Assembly (NCBI GenBank): GCA_965200685.1
Contig: OZ241379.1
Location: forward strand, 2,232,001 to 2,296,000
Direction: 5' to 3'
Source: Bin5 sp965200685
Lineage (GTDB): Bacteria > Chloroflexota > Anaerolineae > Caldilineales > Caldilineaceae
DNA length: 64,000 nucleotides
Each line of letters begins with the position of its first letter. The first letter of the stretch is position 1. The notes below the pieces were generated by a model. It did no database searches. It saw only the letters and a program-made list of their open reading frames with translations, and was not told the DNA's origin. Below, piece by piece: positions 8,722 to 17,492 of this stretch. The position numbers and the translations under genes are program-made.

Positions 8722-9147
8722 ATGGCGAAGAAAGTCAAGGCGGTTGTAAAATTGCAGATCCCTGCAGGCAAGGCCAATCCGGCCCCGCCGGTGGGTACAG
8801 CCCTCGGGCCGCATGGCGTCAATATTATGGGGTTCTGTAAGGAGTACAATGCTCGGACACAGAGTCAAATGGGCCAGATTGTCCCTGTTGAGATCACGAT
8901 TTTCCAGGATCAGTCGTTCACATTTATTACCAAAACACCGCCAGCGGCCGATCTGATCAAAAAGGCAGCAGGGATCGACAAGGGGAGTGGCGTTCCCAAT
9001 ATGGAAAAGGTGGGGGCGATTACGCAGCAGCAGGTACGGGAAATCGCCGAGGTTAAGATACAAGATCTGGGCAATATTCCCATAGAAAGCGCGATGCAGA
9101 TGGTGCAAGGCACGGCCCGTAGCATGGGCGTGACTGTTGTTGAATAA
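8722..9147 (+). CDS. rplK: 50S ribosomal protein L11
   Basis: 141 residues, the normal length. The N-terminal domain reads VKLQIPAGKANPAPPVGTAL followed by GPHGVNIMGFCKEYNART, the binding target of thiostrepton-type antibiotics and RelA/GTPase factors; the C-terminal RNA-binding domain ends AMQMVQGTARSMGVTV. Start at the ATG at 8722 with GAAGGAG 11 bases upstream; the open frame continues upstream to 8683 but has no family similarity there. Confidence 0.97.
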   Translation: MAKKVKAVVKLQIPAGKANPAPPVGTALGPHGVNIMGFCKEYNARTQSQMGQIVPVEITIFQDQSFTFITKTPPAADLIKKAAGIDKGSGVPNMEKVGAITQQQVREIAEVKIQDLGNIPIESAMQMVQGTARSMGVTVVE

Positions 9148-9223
9148 GCGCGCCCCTCTGTACGCCTGTAGAAATCAATTGGGAGGGGCAGGCCTGTCCC
9201 GTTTGCACCACAAGGAGTAGAAA

Positions 9224-9937
9224 ATGCCAAAGCATAGCAGGCGTTATCATGAAGTACGCAGCAAAGTAGACCGCTATAAGCAGTATATGCCGGATGCTGC
9301 CGTAGAGTTGGTGCGGGAGAGTGCCACCGCCAAATTCAATGAGACCGTGGAGGTTCACCTGAACACAGGCGTAGACCCGCGTCATGCTGACCAGCAGGTG
9401 CGGGGTGTTGTGACCCTACCCCACGGCACTGGGCGAGTTGTGCGTATCTTGGTTTTTGCCGGGGCCGATGGCATCAGCCTGGCCGAGGAAGCCGGTGCTG
9501 ATTATGTCGGCGGCGCAGATCTGGCCCAGCGCATCCAGGGCGGCTGGCTTGATTTTGATGTGGTTCTCGCGACGCCAGATATGATGCGGGTCGTTGGCAG
9601 GCTGGGCCGCATCCTTGGCCCTCGGGGTCTGATGCCTAGCCCCAAAGCGGGCACGATTGTCCAAGCCGATAACCTGCCCCAGGTCATCCAAGAGACCCGT
9701 CTTGGCCGGGTTGAATTTCGCGTTGATAAGACGAGCAATATTCATGTTCCCATCGGCAAAGTGAGATTTGAAAGCGAGCAGATACTCAGTAACTTCGCCT
9801 CTGTTATGGAGGCGGTTATGGCTGCCAAGCCTGCGGCCGTAAAGGGCATCTACCTAAAGAGAGTTACAATGACGAGCACCATGGGGCCGGGGGTACGAGT
9901 GGATGTCAATGCTGCCTCCGCGCTCACGGCTGCCTAA
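9224..9937 (+). CDS. rplA: 50S ribosomal protein L1
   Basis: 237 residues. It binds 23S rRNA helix 76-78 in the mobile L1 stalk and in many bacteria also represses its own operon. Signature segments are VDPRHADQQVRGVVTLPHGT, GLMPSPKAGTI and the C-terminal KGIYLKRVTMTSTMGPGVRV. AAGGAG lies about 8 bases before the ATG. Second gene of the rplK-rplA pair. Confidence 0.97.
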   Translation: MPKHSRRYHEVRSKVDRYKQYMPDAAVELVRESATAKFNETVEVHLNTGVDPRHADQQVRGVVTLPHGTGRVVRILVFAGADGISLAEEAGADYVGGADLAQRIQGGWLDFDVVLATPDMMRVVGRLGRILGPRGLMPSPKAGTIVQADNLPQVIQETRLGRVEFRVDKTSNIHVPIGKVRFESEQILSNFASVMEAVMAAKPAAVKGIYLKRVTMTSTMGPGVRVDVNAASALTAA

Positions 9938-10040
9938 AGCCCGTTTTGGTATCGGCGTTCGGTACAAGCGTCACAATAGACAACCGCATACGACCCACAG
10001 TACCGTAGACAGTCGGTATTCGCACTGGCGAATATAAATG

Positions 10041-10150
10041 CACCTGGAGGTGCAGCCGGCCGAGGGCTGCACGAGGCAAACTGACCGCCGTTGCTCGGCA
10101 AAAGTCGCGTGGAACGCTCCTGTCTGAATGCAGAGGGGCGTTTTTATTTT
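10041..10150 (+). promoter_or_regulatory. Structured rplJ-rplL leader with terminator-like hairpin (putative L10 leader)
   Basis: The 296 bp between rplA and rplJ contain no gene. A stem GTGCAGCC (10050-10057) / GGCTGCAC (10065-10072) is followed by purine-rich GAGGCAAACTGACCG, then by a hairpin AACGCTCC ... GGGGCGTT (10113-10141) ending in TTTTTATTTT. A leader stem followed by a conditional terminator just upstream of rplJ is the layout of the L10(L12)4-binding autoregulatory leader known from other bacteria. Assignment rests on position and structure, not on a covariance search. Confidence 0.55.
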
Positions 10151-10233
10151 GTGTTACATGGTTGGATGTAAGGGCCGCGGGTAAAGAAGCAACGCTGACC
10201 CTTACAAAATCCTGTAGAAAGGAGGGATATCCA

Positions 10234-10770
10234 TTGGCAATTAGTCGGGAAAAGAAGGAAGAGATCGTCAAATTGTACAGCGAGCATCTGGAGAACGCTT
10301 CCGCTATCGTTTTCACAGATTTTCGTGGTACTACAGTTTCGCAGCTCAATGATCTTCGTGCCACATTGCAAGAGGCAGATACGGCCTATATGGTTGTGAA
10401 GAATCGGCTCCTGCGGCTTGCATTGGAGCGCAGAGGGATTACCACGGAGTTGAACGGCCTGTTAGATGGGCCGAATGCCGTTGTATTTGTCGGTGAAGAC
10501 ATCGGCAAAGGCGTTACAGCCCTCAAAGATGGCATTCGGGAACTGGGCGATGTTGTTGAAATCAAAGGCGGAATCCTAGAACAGAACGTTCTGGATGCCG
10601 CAGGGGCCGCAGCTCTGGCCGACCTACCCACGCGCGAAGAGATGTTAGCTAAACTGTTGGCAACAATTATCGCACCGGCAAGCCAGTTCGTGCGGGTGAT
10701 CAACGAGCCTGGTGCCAGCTTGGCACGGGTTATCAAAGCGCACATGGATGCACAGGCGGAAGCAGCATAA
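10234..10770 (+). CDS. rplJ: 50S ribosomal protein L10
   Basis: 178 residues. L10 anchors L7/L12 dimers to the ribosomal stalk. It begins LAISREKKEEIVKLYSEHLE and contains the family region AIVFTDFRGTTVSQLNDLR and YMVVKNRLLRLAL; the C-terminal helix that binds L7/L12 dimers follows (EEMLAKLLATIIAPASQFVR). The start is a TTG at 10234 behind a full AAAGGAGG, since no in-frame ATG fits. It is preceded by an attenuator-like leader and followed by rplL. Confidence 0.96.
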   Translation: MAISREKKEEIVKLYSEHLENASAIVFTDFRGTTVSQLNDLRATLQEADTAYMVVKNRLLRLALERRGITTELNGLLDGPNAVVFVGEDIGKGVTALKDGIRELGDVVEIKGGILEQNVLDAAGAAALADLPTREEMLAKLLATIIAPASQFVRVINEPGASLARVIKAHMDAQAEAA

Positions 10771-10851
10771 GCGATGCTGGAATCAATGCCGCATATGTGC
10801 ATCGTTCGAGACATAGACACACATCCATAGACAATCTGGAGGAGCTTCAAC

Positions 10852-11232
10852 ATGGCAGATTTGAATGCAATTAAAGAACAACTGGATCAGTTGACCCTTC
10901 TGGAAGCTGCTGAACTGGTGAAAATGCTGGAAGACGCTTGGGGCGTGAGTGCTGCTGCCCCCGTAGCAGTGGCCGGCGTTGCTGGTGCCGCCGATGCCGC
11001 TGAGGAAGAGGCGGAAGAACAGACAGAATTTGACGTGATTCTCGCTGATATCGGGGCGAGGAAGATCAACGTCATTAAGGCTGTCCGCGCTGTGACAAGT
11101 CTCGGCCTGCGCGAGGCCAAGGACTTGGTCGAGAGCGCGCCGGTGCCGGTGGTGCAGAGCGTAGCAAAAGATGTCGCTGAAGACGCCAAATCGCAATTGG
11201 AAGCCGAAGGCGCAACCGTCGAAATCAAGTAG
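10852..11232 (+). CDS. rplL: 50S ribosomal protein L7/L12
   Basis: 126 residues. N-terminal dimerisation helices (LDQLTLLEAAELVKMLEDAW), an Ala/Val/Glu-rich hinge, and the factor-binding C-terminal domain (EFDVILADIGARKINVIKAV, then LREAKDLVESAPVPV). It is present in several copies per ribosome, so it needs extra expression relative to L10; GGAGG upstream of the ATG is close to perfect. Last gene of the ribosomal block, with a strong terminator 15 bases after the stop. Confidence 0.97.
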   Translation: MADLNAIKEQLDQLTLLEAAELVKMLEDAWGVSAAAPVAVAGVAGAADAAEEEAEEQTEFDVILADIGARKINVIKAVRAVTSLGLREAKDLVESAPVPVVQSVAKDVAEDAKSQLEAEGATVEIK

Positions 11233-11246
11233 CCTTCCCTGTCCTG

Positions 11247-11284
11247 AAAAGGGGTGCATCCCAGAGCGGATGCGCCCCTTTTTT
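11247..11284 (+). terminator. Intrinsic terminator of the rplJL operon
   Basis: AAAAGGGGTGCATCC (11247-11261) pairs with GGATGCGCCCCTTTT (11268-11282) across a CAGAGC loop, followed by more T. The longest GC-rich stem with a T tract in the first 30 kb. Confidence 0.9.
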
Positions 11285-11390
11285 GATCTGCGGCCGCTAG
11301 TCACCGAAAATCACAGCTTGCTTGTCCGCTGCTTGCCTCTGTGATACAATGTTGTCCGCTGATATTGGAGCGCGATGCAAAAAAAGGAAG

Positions 11391-12416
11391 ATGAGATTGG
11401 TTGCATGGCCGCTTGCAGGCCATCAATGGGCTGTCGAACTGCTGTACAATAGTATTCAACATGGTACATTGCGCCATGCCTATCTATTTGTCGGCGCAAG
11501 GCAGTTGGGCAAATCAACTCTGGCCCGGGCCTTTGCCCAAGCAGTTCTATGTACAGAAGATGTTACCGGTCGCCCTTGTAGGGAGTGCCGTTCCTGTCGG
11601 CTTTTTCTCACAGGCAATCACCCGGATTTCAATTTTCTATCACCGACAGATCGGGGAGGCGCAGCGGACAGGGCCAACGGTCTCCATCGGGCCGAACAGG
11701 CCGCAGAGATTATCCGGCAGGCGTTGTTGCATCCTATGGAAGCGCGCTATAAGGTTTTTTTGATTCAGGACGCGCACAGAACCAACGCTAGTTTTGCCAA
11801 TAAACTCCTGAAAACGCTTGAAGAGCCGCCGGCTCATGTGATCTTCTGCCTGACGGCCCAGGACCGCTCCGCTCTCTTGCCGACCATCGTCAGCCGTTGC
11901 CAGGTCTTGGAGTTGCGTCCACTGGTGGAGCAAACGCTTCAAAATGCGCTCATAGAGCAATGGGACGCGCGCCCAGAACAGGCGACCTTGCTGGCTCGTC
12001 TGGCGAACGGCCGCTTGGGCTGGGCCATTGATCAGCTTAACGAACCGGAGCCGCTGCAGGAACGCAATGAACGGCTGCAGGAGTTGCAGGAGCTCAGCCG
12101 GAGTGATCGGATTACGCGCCTTGCCTTTGCCCAGGCTCTCGCCACTAGGCGCAACAACAAGACCCTGTTTTCCCTGTTGGCCCTGTGGAGCGGTTGGTGG
12201 CGCGATGTGATGCTGGCCCAATGCGGCTGTCTGGAGCAGTGTACGAACATTGACCTGCTAGATACCCTAGCGGAGGCAGCGCAAACCTTCCATCCGGCCC
12301 ATGTCCAGGCCTATCTGCGAACCCTGCAGCGTATTGAAGGATACCTACATCATACGGTACATACTGGATTGGCACTGGATGTTCTGCTATTGCAAATGCC
12401 ACGCCCGCTCCTGTAA
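11391..12416 (+). CDS. holB: DNA polymerase III delta' subunit-like clamp-loader protein
   Basis: About 341 residues. The AAA+ fold is seen in GHQWAVELLYNSIQHGTLRH, the P-loop VGARQLGKSTLARAFAQ, a zinc-binding four-cysteine insert (C-TEDVTGRPC-REC-RSC), the sensor region YKVFLIQDAHRTNASFANK and LKTLEEPPAHVIFCL and an SRC-type motif (TIVSRCQVLELR). Loss of a canonical Walker B DExx (QDAH here) fits delta' rather than tau/gamma. The ATG at 11391 follows AAGGAAG closely; upstream codons back to 11322 look unrelated. It precedes ricT by 36 bp, a pairing (holB near the YaaT/PSP1 gene) also known in Firmicutes. Confidence 0.85.
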   Translation: MRLVAWPLAGHQWAVELLYNSIQHGTLRHAYLFVGARQLGKSTLARAFAQAVLCTEDVTGRPCRECRSCRLFLTGNHPDFNFLSPTDRGGAADRANGLHRAEQAAEIIRQALLHPMEARYKVFLIQDAHRTNASFANKLLKTLEEPPAHVIFCLTAQDRSALLPTIVSRCQVLELRPLVEQTLQNALIEQWDARPEQATLLARLANGRLGWAIDQLNEPEPLQERNERLQELQELSRSDRITRLAFAQALATRRNNKTLFSLLALWSGWWRDVMLAQCGCLEQCTNIDLLDTLAEAAQTFHPAHVQAYLRTLQRIEGYLHHTVHTGLALDVLLLQMPRPLL

Positions 12417-12452
12417 GTACTCTAGCGCGGGAACGAAATTGGAGAATCTGCT

Positions 12453-13343
12453 ATGCCCGTTGTAATCGGAGCGCAGTTTAAGCCTGTGACAAAAGTGTAT
12501 TATTTCGATTCGTCGCATCATATGGATCTGATGCCCAACGATTATGTGATTGTCGATACGGTCAAAGGTCGAGAGCTGGTACAGATCGTCCAACCCCCTC
12601 ATACGGTCTCTGATGATGAGATCGTCGGCACAATAAAACAGGTGGTACGCCGGGCAACGCCATGGGATCTCTTGCAGAAAGATCTATGGAAAGCGAAACA
12701 GACTGAGGCACTGGCTGTCTGTCGTAAAAAGGCTCGGGAACAAGAGTTGGATATCAAAGTAATCCGCTGTGAGTATAACTACGAGGGGGGCAGGTTGACG
12801 GTCTATTTTGCCTCCGAGCAGCGGGTTGATTTCCGTGCTCTCGTCAGGGATCTGGCGCGCACGTTCCACACCCGTATTGAGATGCGCCAGATCGGCGTGC
12901 GGGACGAAGCCAAATTGCTAGATGGCGTAGGCAAATGTGGCCGTCAACTCTGTTGCACGAGCTGGCTGCGGGAGTTCGCGTCCGTGAGCATTCGCCAGGC
13001 GAAAAATCAGAAGCTGCCCCTCAATCCCGATGAGATTAGCGGTGTCTGTGGGCGGCTGCTCTGCTGCCTTTCCTATGAAGACCCGACCTATCAAAAGGCC
13101 AATAAGAAGATGCCGAAAATTGGGGCAGAAGTGACGACGCCCCAAGGAAAGGGCCGAGTCCGTCATCTACATCCGCTGAAAGAAAGCATCACAGTCCTGC
13201 TCGACAATAACGTCTTGGCCGAATTCCTACTGACGGAACTGATTACAGGCAAGAAAGGGAAAGAGGGTAGCTGTGGCACCTGCGGCGGCTGTACTGTCAA
13301 ACGCCGGGCAGGTGCCACAGCGGAAGGAAAAGGAGCGGGGTAG
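12453..13343 (+). CDS. ricT: PSP1-domain protein RicT (YaaT)
   Basis: 296 residues. The N-terminal part begins VIGAQFKPVTKVYYFDSSHH; the PSP1 C-terminal domain carries the cysteine motifs DGVGKCGRQLCCTSWL and GVCGRLLCCLSYE. In Bacillus RicT acts with RicA and RicF as an iron-sulfur complex that stimulates RNase Y cleavage and affects sporulation and competence. Here it lies convergent with, and 25 bp from, the gene for RNase Y itself, which supports a functional link. A Lys/Gly/Cys-rich tail (GSCGTCGGCTVKRR) adds a further cysteine cluster. I see no RicA or RicF gene in the window. Confidence 0.9.
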   Translation: MPVVIGAQFKPVTKVYYFDSSHHMDLMPNDYVIVDTVKGRELVQIVQPPHTVSDDEIVGTIKQVVRRATPWDLLQKDLWKAKQTEALAVCRKKAREQELDIKVIRCEYNYEGGRLTVYFASEQRVDFRALVRDLARTFHTRIEMRQIGVRDEAKLLDGVGKCGRQLCCTSWLREFASVSIRQAKNQKLPLNPDEISGVCGRLLCCLSYEDPTYQKANKKMPKIGAEVTTPQGKGRVRHLHPLKESITVLLDNNVLAEFLLTELITGKKGKEGSCGTCGGCTVKRRAGATAEGKGAG

Positions 13344-13368
13344 CCTCGCAACAGAGGAATCAATCCGG

Positions 13369-14931
13369 TTATTTTGCATGGGCAATAGAACGGGTCTCGC
13401 GGATAACTGTCACACGGATTTGCCCCGGATATTCTAGATTGTCCTCAATTTTATTGGCGATGTCTTTGCTCAATTTGATGACTTGCAGATCATCAATTTC
13501 ATTGGGATGCACGACCACACGGATCTCGCGGCCGGCCTGAATGGCAAATGTTTGATGTACGCCTTCAAAGCTGTTGCCGATGTCTTCGAGAGCCGTCACC
13601 CGTTTGATGTACGCTTCAATGCTTTCGCGGCGGGCCCCTGGCCGCGCACCGCTGATGGCATCCGCAGCTGCCACAATAATCGCTTCAATGGACTCCGGCT
13701 CAACTTCCCCATGATGGCTGGCGATACAGTTGACAACCCTGGGATTGATCCCGTATCGTTTGGCGATTTCACCACCAACGATGGCATGAGGCCCGTCAAC
13801 TTCATGGCTGACCGCCTTGCCTAAGTCATGGAGGAGGCCACCGAGGCGGGCCATCTTGACATCTGCATGTAGTTCTTCGGCAATCACCGCGGCCAAATGG
13901 GCTGTTTCAATGGCATGATAATACTGATTCTGCCCGTAACTACTGCGGAACTTCAGCCGCCCCAACAGTTTCTGGATTTCTCTATGCACTCCTTGGGTAT
14001 TGGTTTCGACCAGCGCCTGTTCTCCGGCCTCCTGAATGACCTGATTTACCTCCTGCTGGGCCTTTTCTACTTCTTTTTCAATGCGGGCCGGATGAATGCG
14101 TCCGTCCGCGACCAATTTGCTGAGGGAGATGCGGGCGACTTCCCGCCGCACCGGGTCAAAGCTGCTGATCAGGATCGCTTCCGGTGTATCGTCTACCACC
14201 AGATCGACCCCTGTGGCTTGTTCAATGGCACGGATGTTGCGGCCCTGACGCCCGATGATCCGCCCTTTCATCTCATCGGATGGCAAGTTGACCGTGCTGA
14301 CGGAATATTCGGTCACATGGTCACTGGCGACTCGCTCCACGGCCATTGTGATGATCTCCCTGGCCCGGCGGTCGGCAGTCTCATGGGCCTGGGCTTCCAC
14401 CTCACGAATCGTGCGTGCGATCTCCTGCCGGGAGTTTCTTTCCGCTTCCTGGAGCAGTACCTCTCTGGCCTCCTCTTCGGTCATGCCAGCCACCCGCTGT
14501 AGTTCTTCGTAGTGTTGCTGTTGGACGGCCTCTAAGGCTGCCGCGCGTTTGTCTAAGTTGCTTTTGCGCTGGTTCAGTTTGCGCTCTCGGCCTTCGATCT
14601 GGTCTACTCGCTTGTCGACCTGTTCCTGTCGTTTCCGCAATCGACTTTCCACCTGATCCAGATCTTTACGACGGCGAGTCATTTCAGCGTCCAACTCGCT
14701 CCGTAGTTGAACCTCCTCCTCTTTTAGAGACAACTGCTTACGTTGAATTTCTGACTCAGCTTCTGTCAGAATGCGGCTGGCTTGTGCTTCCGCGTTCTGG
14801 CCCGCCAGCTCCTGCCGCTGTTTCTCCGTGTGTATGCCATGTTCCCGTCCTCGTCCATACGCGAGATATCCGGCGATGGCCGCGCCAAGCAGAGCAGCGA
14901 CGAAAATCATAACGACTGCGAATAACTCCAT
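13369..14931 (-). CDS. rny: Ribonuclease Y
   Basis: 520 residues. A single N-terminal membrane helix (VVMIFVAALLGAAIAGYLAY) is followed by a long coiled coil (about 30-190, Arg/Glu/Gln-rich), a KH domain (VNLPSDEMKGRIIGRQGRN) and an HD domain with HLAAVIAEEL and the GGLLHDLGKAVSHEVDGPHA metal motif. RNase Y is the membrane-anchored endoribonuclease that starts mRNA decay in bacteria without RNase E. It lies downstream of recX on the minus strand, and its 3' end faces ricT, whose product modulates this enzyme in Bacillus. Confidence 0.96.
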   Translation of the reverse strand: MELFAVVMIFVAALLGAAIAGYLAYGRGREHGIHTEKQRQELAGQNAEAQASRILTEAESEIQRKQLSLKEEEVQLRSELDAEMTRRRKDLDQVESRLRKRQEQVDKRVDQIEGRERKLNQRKSNLDKRAAALEAVQQQHYEELQRVAGMTEEEAREVLLQEAERNSRQEIARTIREVEAQAHETADRRAREIITMAVERVASDHVTEYSVSTVNLPSDEMKGRIIGRQGRNIRAIEQATGVDLVVDDTPEAILISSFDPVRREVARISLSKLVADGRIHPARIEKEVEKAQQEVNQVIQEAGEQALVETNTQGVHREIQKLLGRLKFRSSYGQNQYYHAIETAHLAAVIAEELHADVKMARLGGLLHDLGKAVSHEVDGPHAIVGGEIAKRYGINPRVVNCIASHHGEVEPESIEAIIVAAADAISGARPGARRESIEAYIKRVTALEDIGNSFEGVHQTFAIQAGREIRVVVHPNEIDDLQVIKLSKDIANKIEDNLEYPGQIRVTVIRETRSIAHAK

Positions 14932-15062
14932 CTCCGGATTCCTTATGTTGGATACAGATCACCGAAAGTGAACATGCTTGCCTGAGTCGGGTACAGTCGT
15001 GTCCTTCCATTTTTCCCGTTCATAGGCTTTACTCCTGCTGATTTCATTGCTGTTGCCGTGGT

Positions 15063-15104
15063 CGTACCATGGGCCGGACACGTCTGGTGTATGGCCATGG
15101 TACG
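15063..15104. repeat. Inverted repeat abutting the recX stop codon
   Basis: CGTACCATGG (15063-15072) and CCATGGTACG (15095-15104) form a 10-bp perfect stem, with an inner ACAC-GTCTG-GTGT stem. It directly follows the recX stop codon (minus strand), with no T tract, in the gap before rny. It may limit read-through from recX into rny or protect a 3' end. Confidence 0.6.
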
Positions 15105-15764
15105 TTACTTTATACGAGATGCTTCCAACTCTTGCCAGAGCCGGTCGGTCACGTCCTGGGCCACGGCCCAGTCGAAGCCCCGTCGCTGTAAAAATCCGCC
15201 CATTTTCTTGCGGAACTGATCGGGGTCTATCTCATGCTGCCATTTGTACAAGCGGCTGCGGGCGGCAGCTTCACAGGCCGCGGCCGCGTCACTCAATTCG
15301 GTAATGATCTCCTCAGCAACGGCATAGTTTACGCCTTTTTGCCGCAACTCGTACCGTAGTGCCCTGGGTGCAATCGGCCGAAAGCGATTGCGCTGGTCTA
15401 CCCAGAAGCGGGCGAACTCTTGGTCATTGAGGTATTGATGTTCATACAGCTTTGCAATGATCTTCTCGATCTGTGCCTCGTTCAGGCCGCGTCCATCTCG
15501 TAGACGGTAGCTCTGCAGAGTGCGTCGCACTTCCGCTTCGCTGCGGGGACGCACTGCCAAAAAGCGTAAGGCCTTGTTGTAGCCCCGGCCGTATAGATCG
15601 AGGAGCTTCAGGTCTTCAATTTCCTGATCGCTGAGTTGCTGACCAATCCGCAGTTGGGCGGCATCGGTGGCTGGCAACGGAAATGCGTACATCCCATCTA
15701 GAAAGAGATTGACCCGTTCCGCATTTCTTTTCTGAAAACGCAGGGCAGTGATGGTTCCCGCCAT
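15105..15764 (-). CDS. recX: Regulatory protein RecX
   Basis: 219 residues. RecX binds in the groove of RecA filaments and limits recombinase activity. Three-helix repeats typical of RecX are visible: YNKALRFLAVRPRSEAEVRR, then KLYEHQYLNDQEFARFWVDQ, RFRPIAPRALRYELRQKGV, and a C-terminal repeat KKMGGFLQRRGFDWAVAQDV. The N-terminal ITALRFQKRNAERVNLFLDG strand region is an extension shared with Gram-positive-type RecX. It lies downstream of recA in the same direction, but 542 bp away rather than adjacent. Confidence 0.92.
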   Translation of the reverse strand: MAGTITALRFQKRNAERVNLFLDGMYAFPLPATDAAQLRIGQQLSDQEIEDLKLLDLYGRGYNKALRFLAVRPRSEAEVRRTLQSYRLRDGRGLNEAQIEKIIAKLYEHQYLNDQEFARFWVDQRNRFRPIAPRALRYELRQKGVNYAVAEEIITELSDAAAACEAAARSRLYKWQHEIDPDQFRKKMGGFLQRRGFDWAVAQDVTDRLWQELEASRIK

Positions 15765-16306
15765 AAAGTTCGCTCAATGAAGAATCATTGTGGTTGCAAA
15801 CCACAGCGAACCGTACTCTCGGCAAGGCTGAATCAGGCTATACTGGTTGGGAACGAACCAATCGGCATGGATGCGCCCTGACAGAGGCGGCTTCATAAAC
15901 GCCTGCCGCGTTCTACTAGATTCAAGGGCGGTGCGCCACGGTTCGCAAGCAGGGGGAGAACGGACCACATCTGTTCGTCTGTCTTTTCTCTACAAAACAG
16001 TTGAACAGCGATGCGTATGTGAACCCGAAGACGTTCGGGTTGTCGTTGTTAGTCAGAAGCGCAGAGAACCTCTGCCAAAGTATTCAGATCGAAATCGATT
16101 TGATCCCGCTGTGGTAGGTGTTTTCAATTATGGCCGCAGAGGCGGCGATTGAACCTTTTCGCTGTAATGTGAACTCCTGTGCATACCTGCAAAGAAGAAT
16201 AGGAAAAATAAGAGCAGTACTTGCAGGTTGCAACCGGTGTACTGTTTTGACGCGAAGCTTTGTCAGGTCTCAGGGTAGACGCATTTGGCATATCTCATCC
16301 CTGTAC
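15765..16306. other. 542-bp gap between recX and recA
   Basis: No convincing gene on either strand; the open frames here have no recognisable family and poor start sites. An AACCCGAA-GACG-TTCGGGTT hairpin (about 16022-16041) without a T run is the only clear structure. It separates recA from recX, which usually follow each other closely. Confidence 0.5.
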
Positions 16307-17341
16307 TTATGTCAAATGCGGGCGTATGTCTTCACCTACATCTGACCGTGCAGGCAGACCTGTTCGTTCGCGGATGATTCTGTCAACTTTTAGGGCTGTC
16401 TCTGGGTTTTCGCGCAAGTGCATTTTGGCAGACTCGCGCCCTTGTCCAAGCAATTTCTCTTCAAAGCGATAGAATGCGCCCCGTTTTTCAATGACATCGA
16501 ACGCAACCCCCAGATCGATCAAGTCCCCTTGGATGCTGACTCCTTCTTGATACATGATGTCGAACTCCGCCACCTTGAACGGCGGCGCAACTTTGTTCTT
16601 CCGCACTGTCACTCGAGTGCGATTCCCGACCACATCACTCCCCTGCTTGATCGCTTGAATCCGCCTTACATCCAAACGAACACTCGCATAGAACTTCAAC
16701 GCCAACCCCCCTGATGTCGTCTCCGGATTGCCAAACATCACCCCGATCTTCTGCCGTAACTGGTTTGTGAAGATCATGCTCGTCCCTGTGGTTTTCACCG
16801 CTCCCACCAGTTTCCGCAGTGCTTGACTCATCAGACGCGCCTGCAAACCCACATGGCTATCTCCCATCTCCCCTTCGATCTCCGCACGGGGTACCAGCGC
16901 AGCCACACTATCCACCACCACCACATCCATGGCCCCAGAACGCACCAAGGCCTCGGCGATCTCCAGAGCCTGCTCCCCTGTGTCCGGCTGGGAGACGTAC
17001 AGGTTGTCCACATCTACGCCGATCTTGGCTGCGTAGGCTGGATCCAGGGCATGTTCGACATCCACAAAGCCGCAGATGCCTCCTAGGCGTTGGGATTCGG
17101 CGATGGTGTGGAGGCAGAGGGTGGTTTTGCCGGAGCTTTCTGGTCCGTAGATCTCAATGATGCGTCCTCGGGGGATTCCGCCTACCCCGAGGGCGATGTC
17201 TAGGCTCAGGCTGCCGGTGGGGATCGCCTCTACATCTAGGCGATTGGCCTCTCCCAACTTCATAATCACACCATCCCCGTAACGTTTGTGCAGGGTAGCG
17301 AGAGCCATGTCCAATGCTTTTTGCGGACCATTTTTCGCCAT
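16307..17341 (-). CDS. recA: Recombinase RecA
   Basis: 344 residues. The Walker A motif is GPESSGKTT (66-73), preceded by TGSLSLDIALGVGGIPRGRI; the Walker B region is VVVVDSVAALVPRAEIEGE; the L2 DNA-binding loop reads GVMFGNPETTSGGLALKFYA. RecA forms filaments on single-stranded DNA for recombination and SOS induction. The coding strand is strikingly purine-rich in the central part (about 16700-17300). The gene follows dnaA in the same direction; a promoter candidate lies at 17413-17441. No LexA operator of the Gram-positive GAAC-N4-GTTC type was found by eye. Confidence 0.98.
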   Translation of the reverse strand: MAKNGPQKALDMALATLHKRYGDGVIMKLGEANRLDVEAIPTGSLSLDIALGVGGIPRGRIIEIYGPESSGKTTLCLHTIAESQRLGGICGFVDVEHALDPAYAAKIGVDVDNLYVSQPDTGEQALEIAEALVRSGAMDVVVVDSVAALVPRAEIEGEMGDSHVGLQARLMSQALRKLVGAVKTTGTSMIFTNQLRQKIGVMFGNPETTSGGLALKFYASVRLDVRRIQAIKQGSDVVGNRTRVTVRKNKVAPPFKVAEFDIMYQEGVSIQGDLIDLGVAFDVIEKRGAFYRFEEKLLGQGRESAKMHLRENPETALKVDRIIRERTGLPARSDVGEDIRPHLT

Positions 17342-17412
17342 CTCAGACTCCAGTGCTCAATTCACACCAATACAGCCGAATGCAGACAGAATTTCGCATC
17401 GTCATGGCACTA

Positions 17413-17441
17413 AGTGTACTGTATGTGACAGGAATATGCAA
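17413..17441 (-). promoter_or_regulatory. Candidate recA promoter
   Basis: On the minus strand TTGCAT (17441-17436), 17-base spacer, TACACT (17418-17413). It sits about 75 bases before the recA ATG, between the recA start and the dnaA stop. Confidence 0.5.
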
Positions 17442-17492
17442 GCCATTTCAAAAAGAGAGAGGCAGTGCAATTGGGGAAGGGGTTGCTCCGGT

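Noticed and set aside
15847..16345. Possible small genes between recX and recA
   Set aside because: No Shine-Dalgarno at the starts, Arg/Cys-rich composition and no recognisable family.
17342..17492. LexA box before recA
   Set aside because: No GAAC-N4-GTTC or CTGT-N8-ACAG type site with good symmetry was seen; the lineage's operator may differ.
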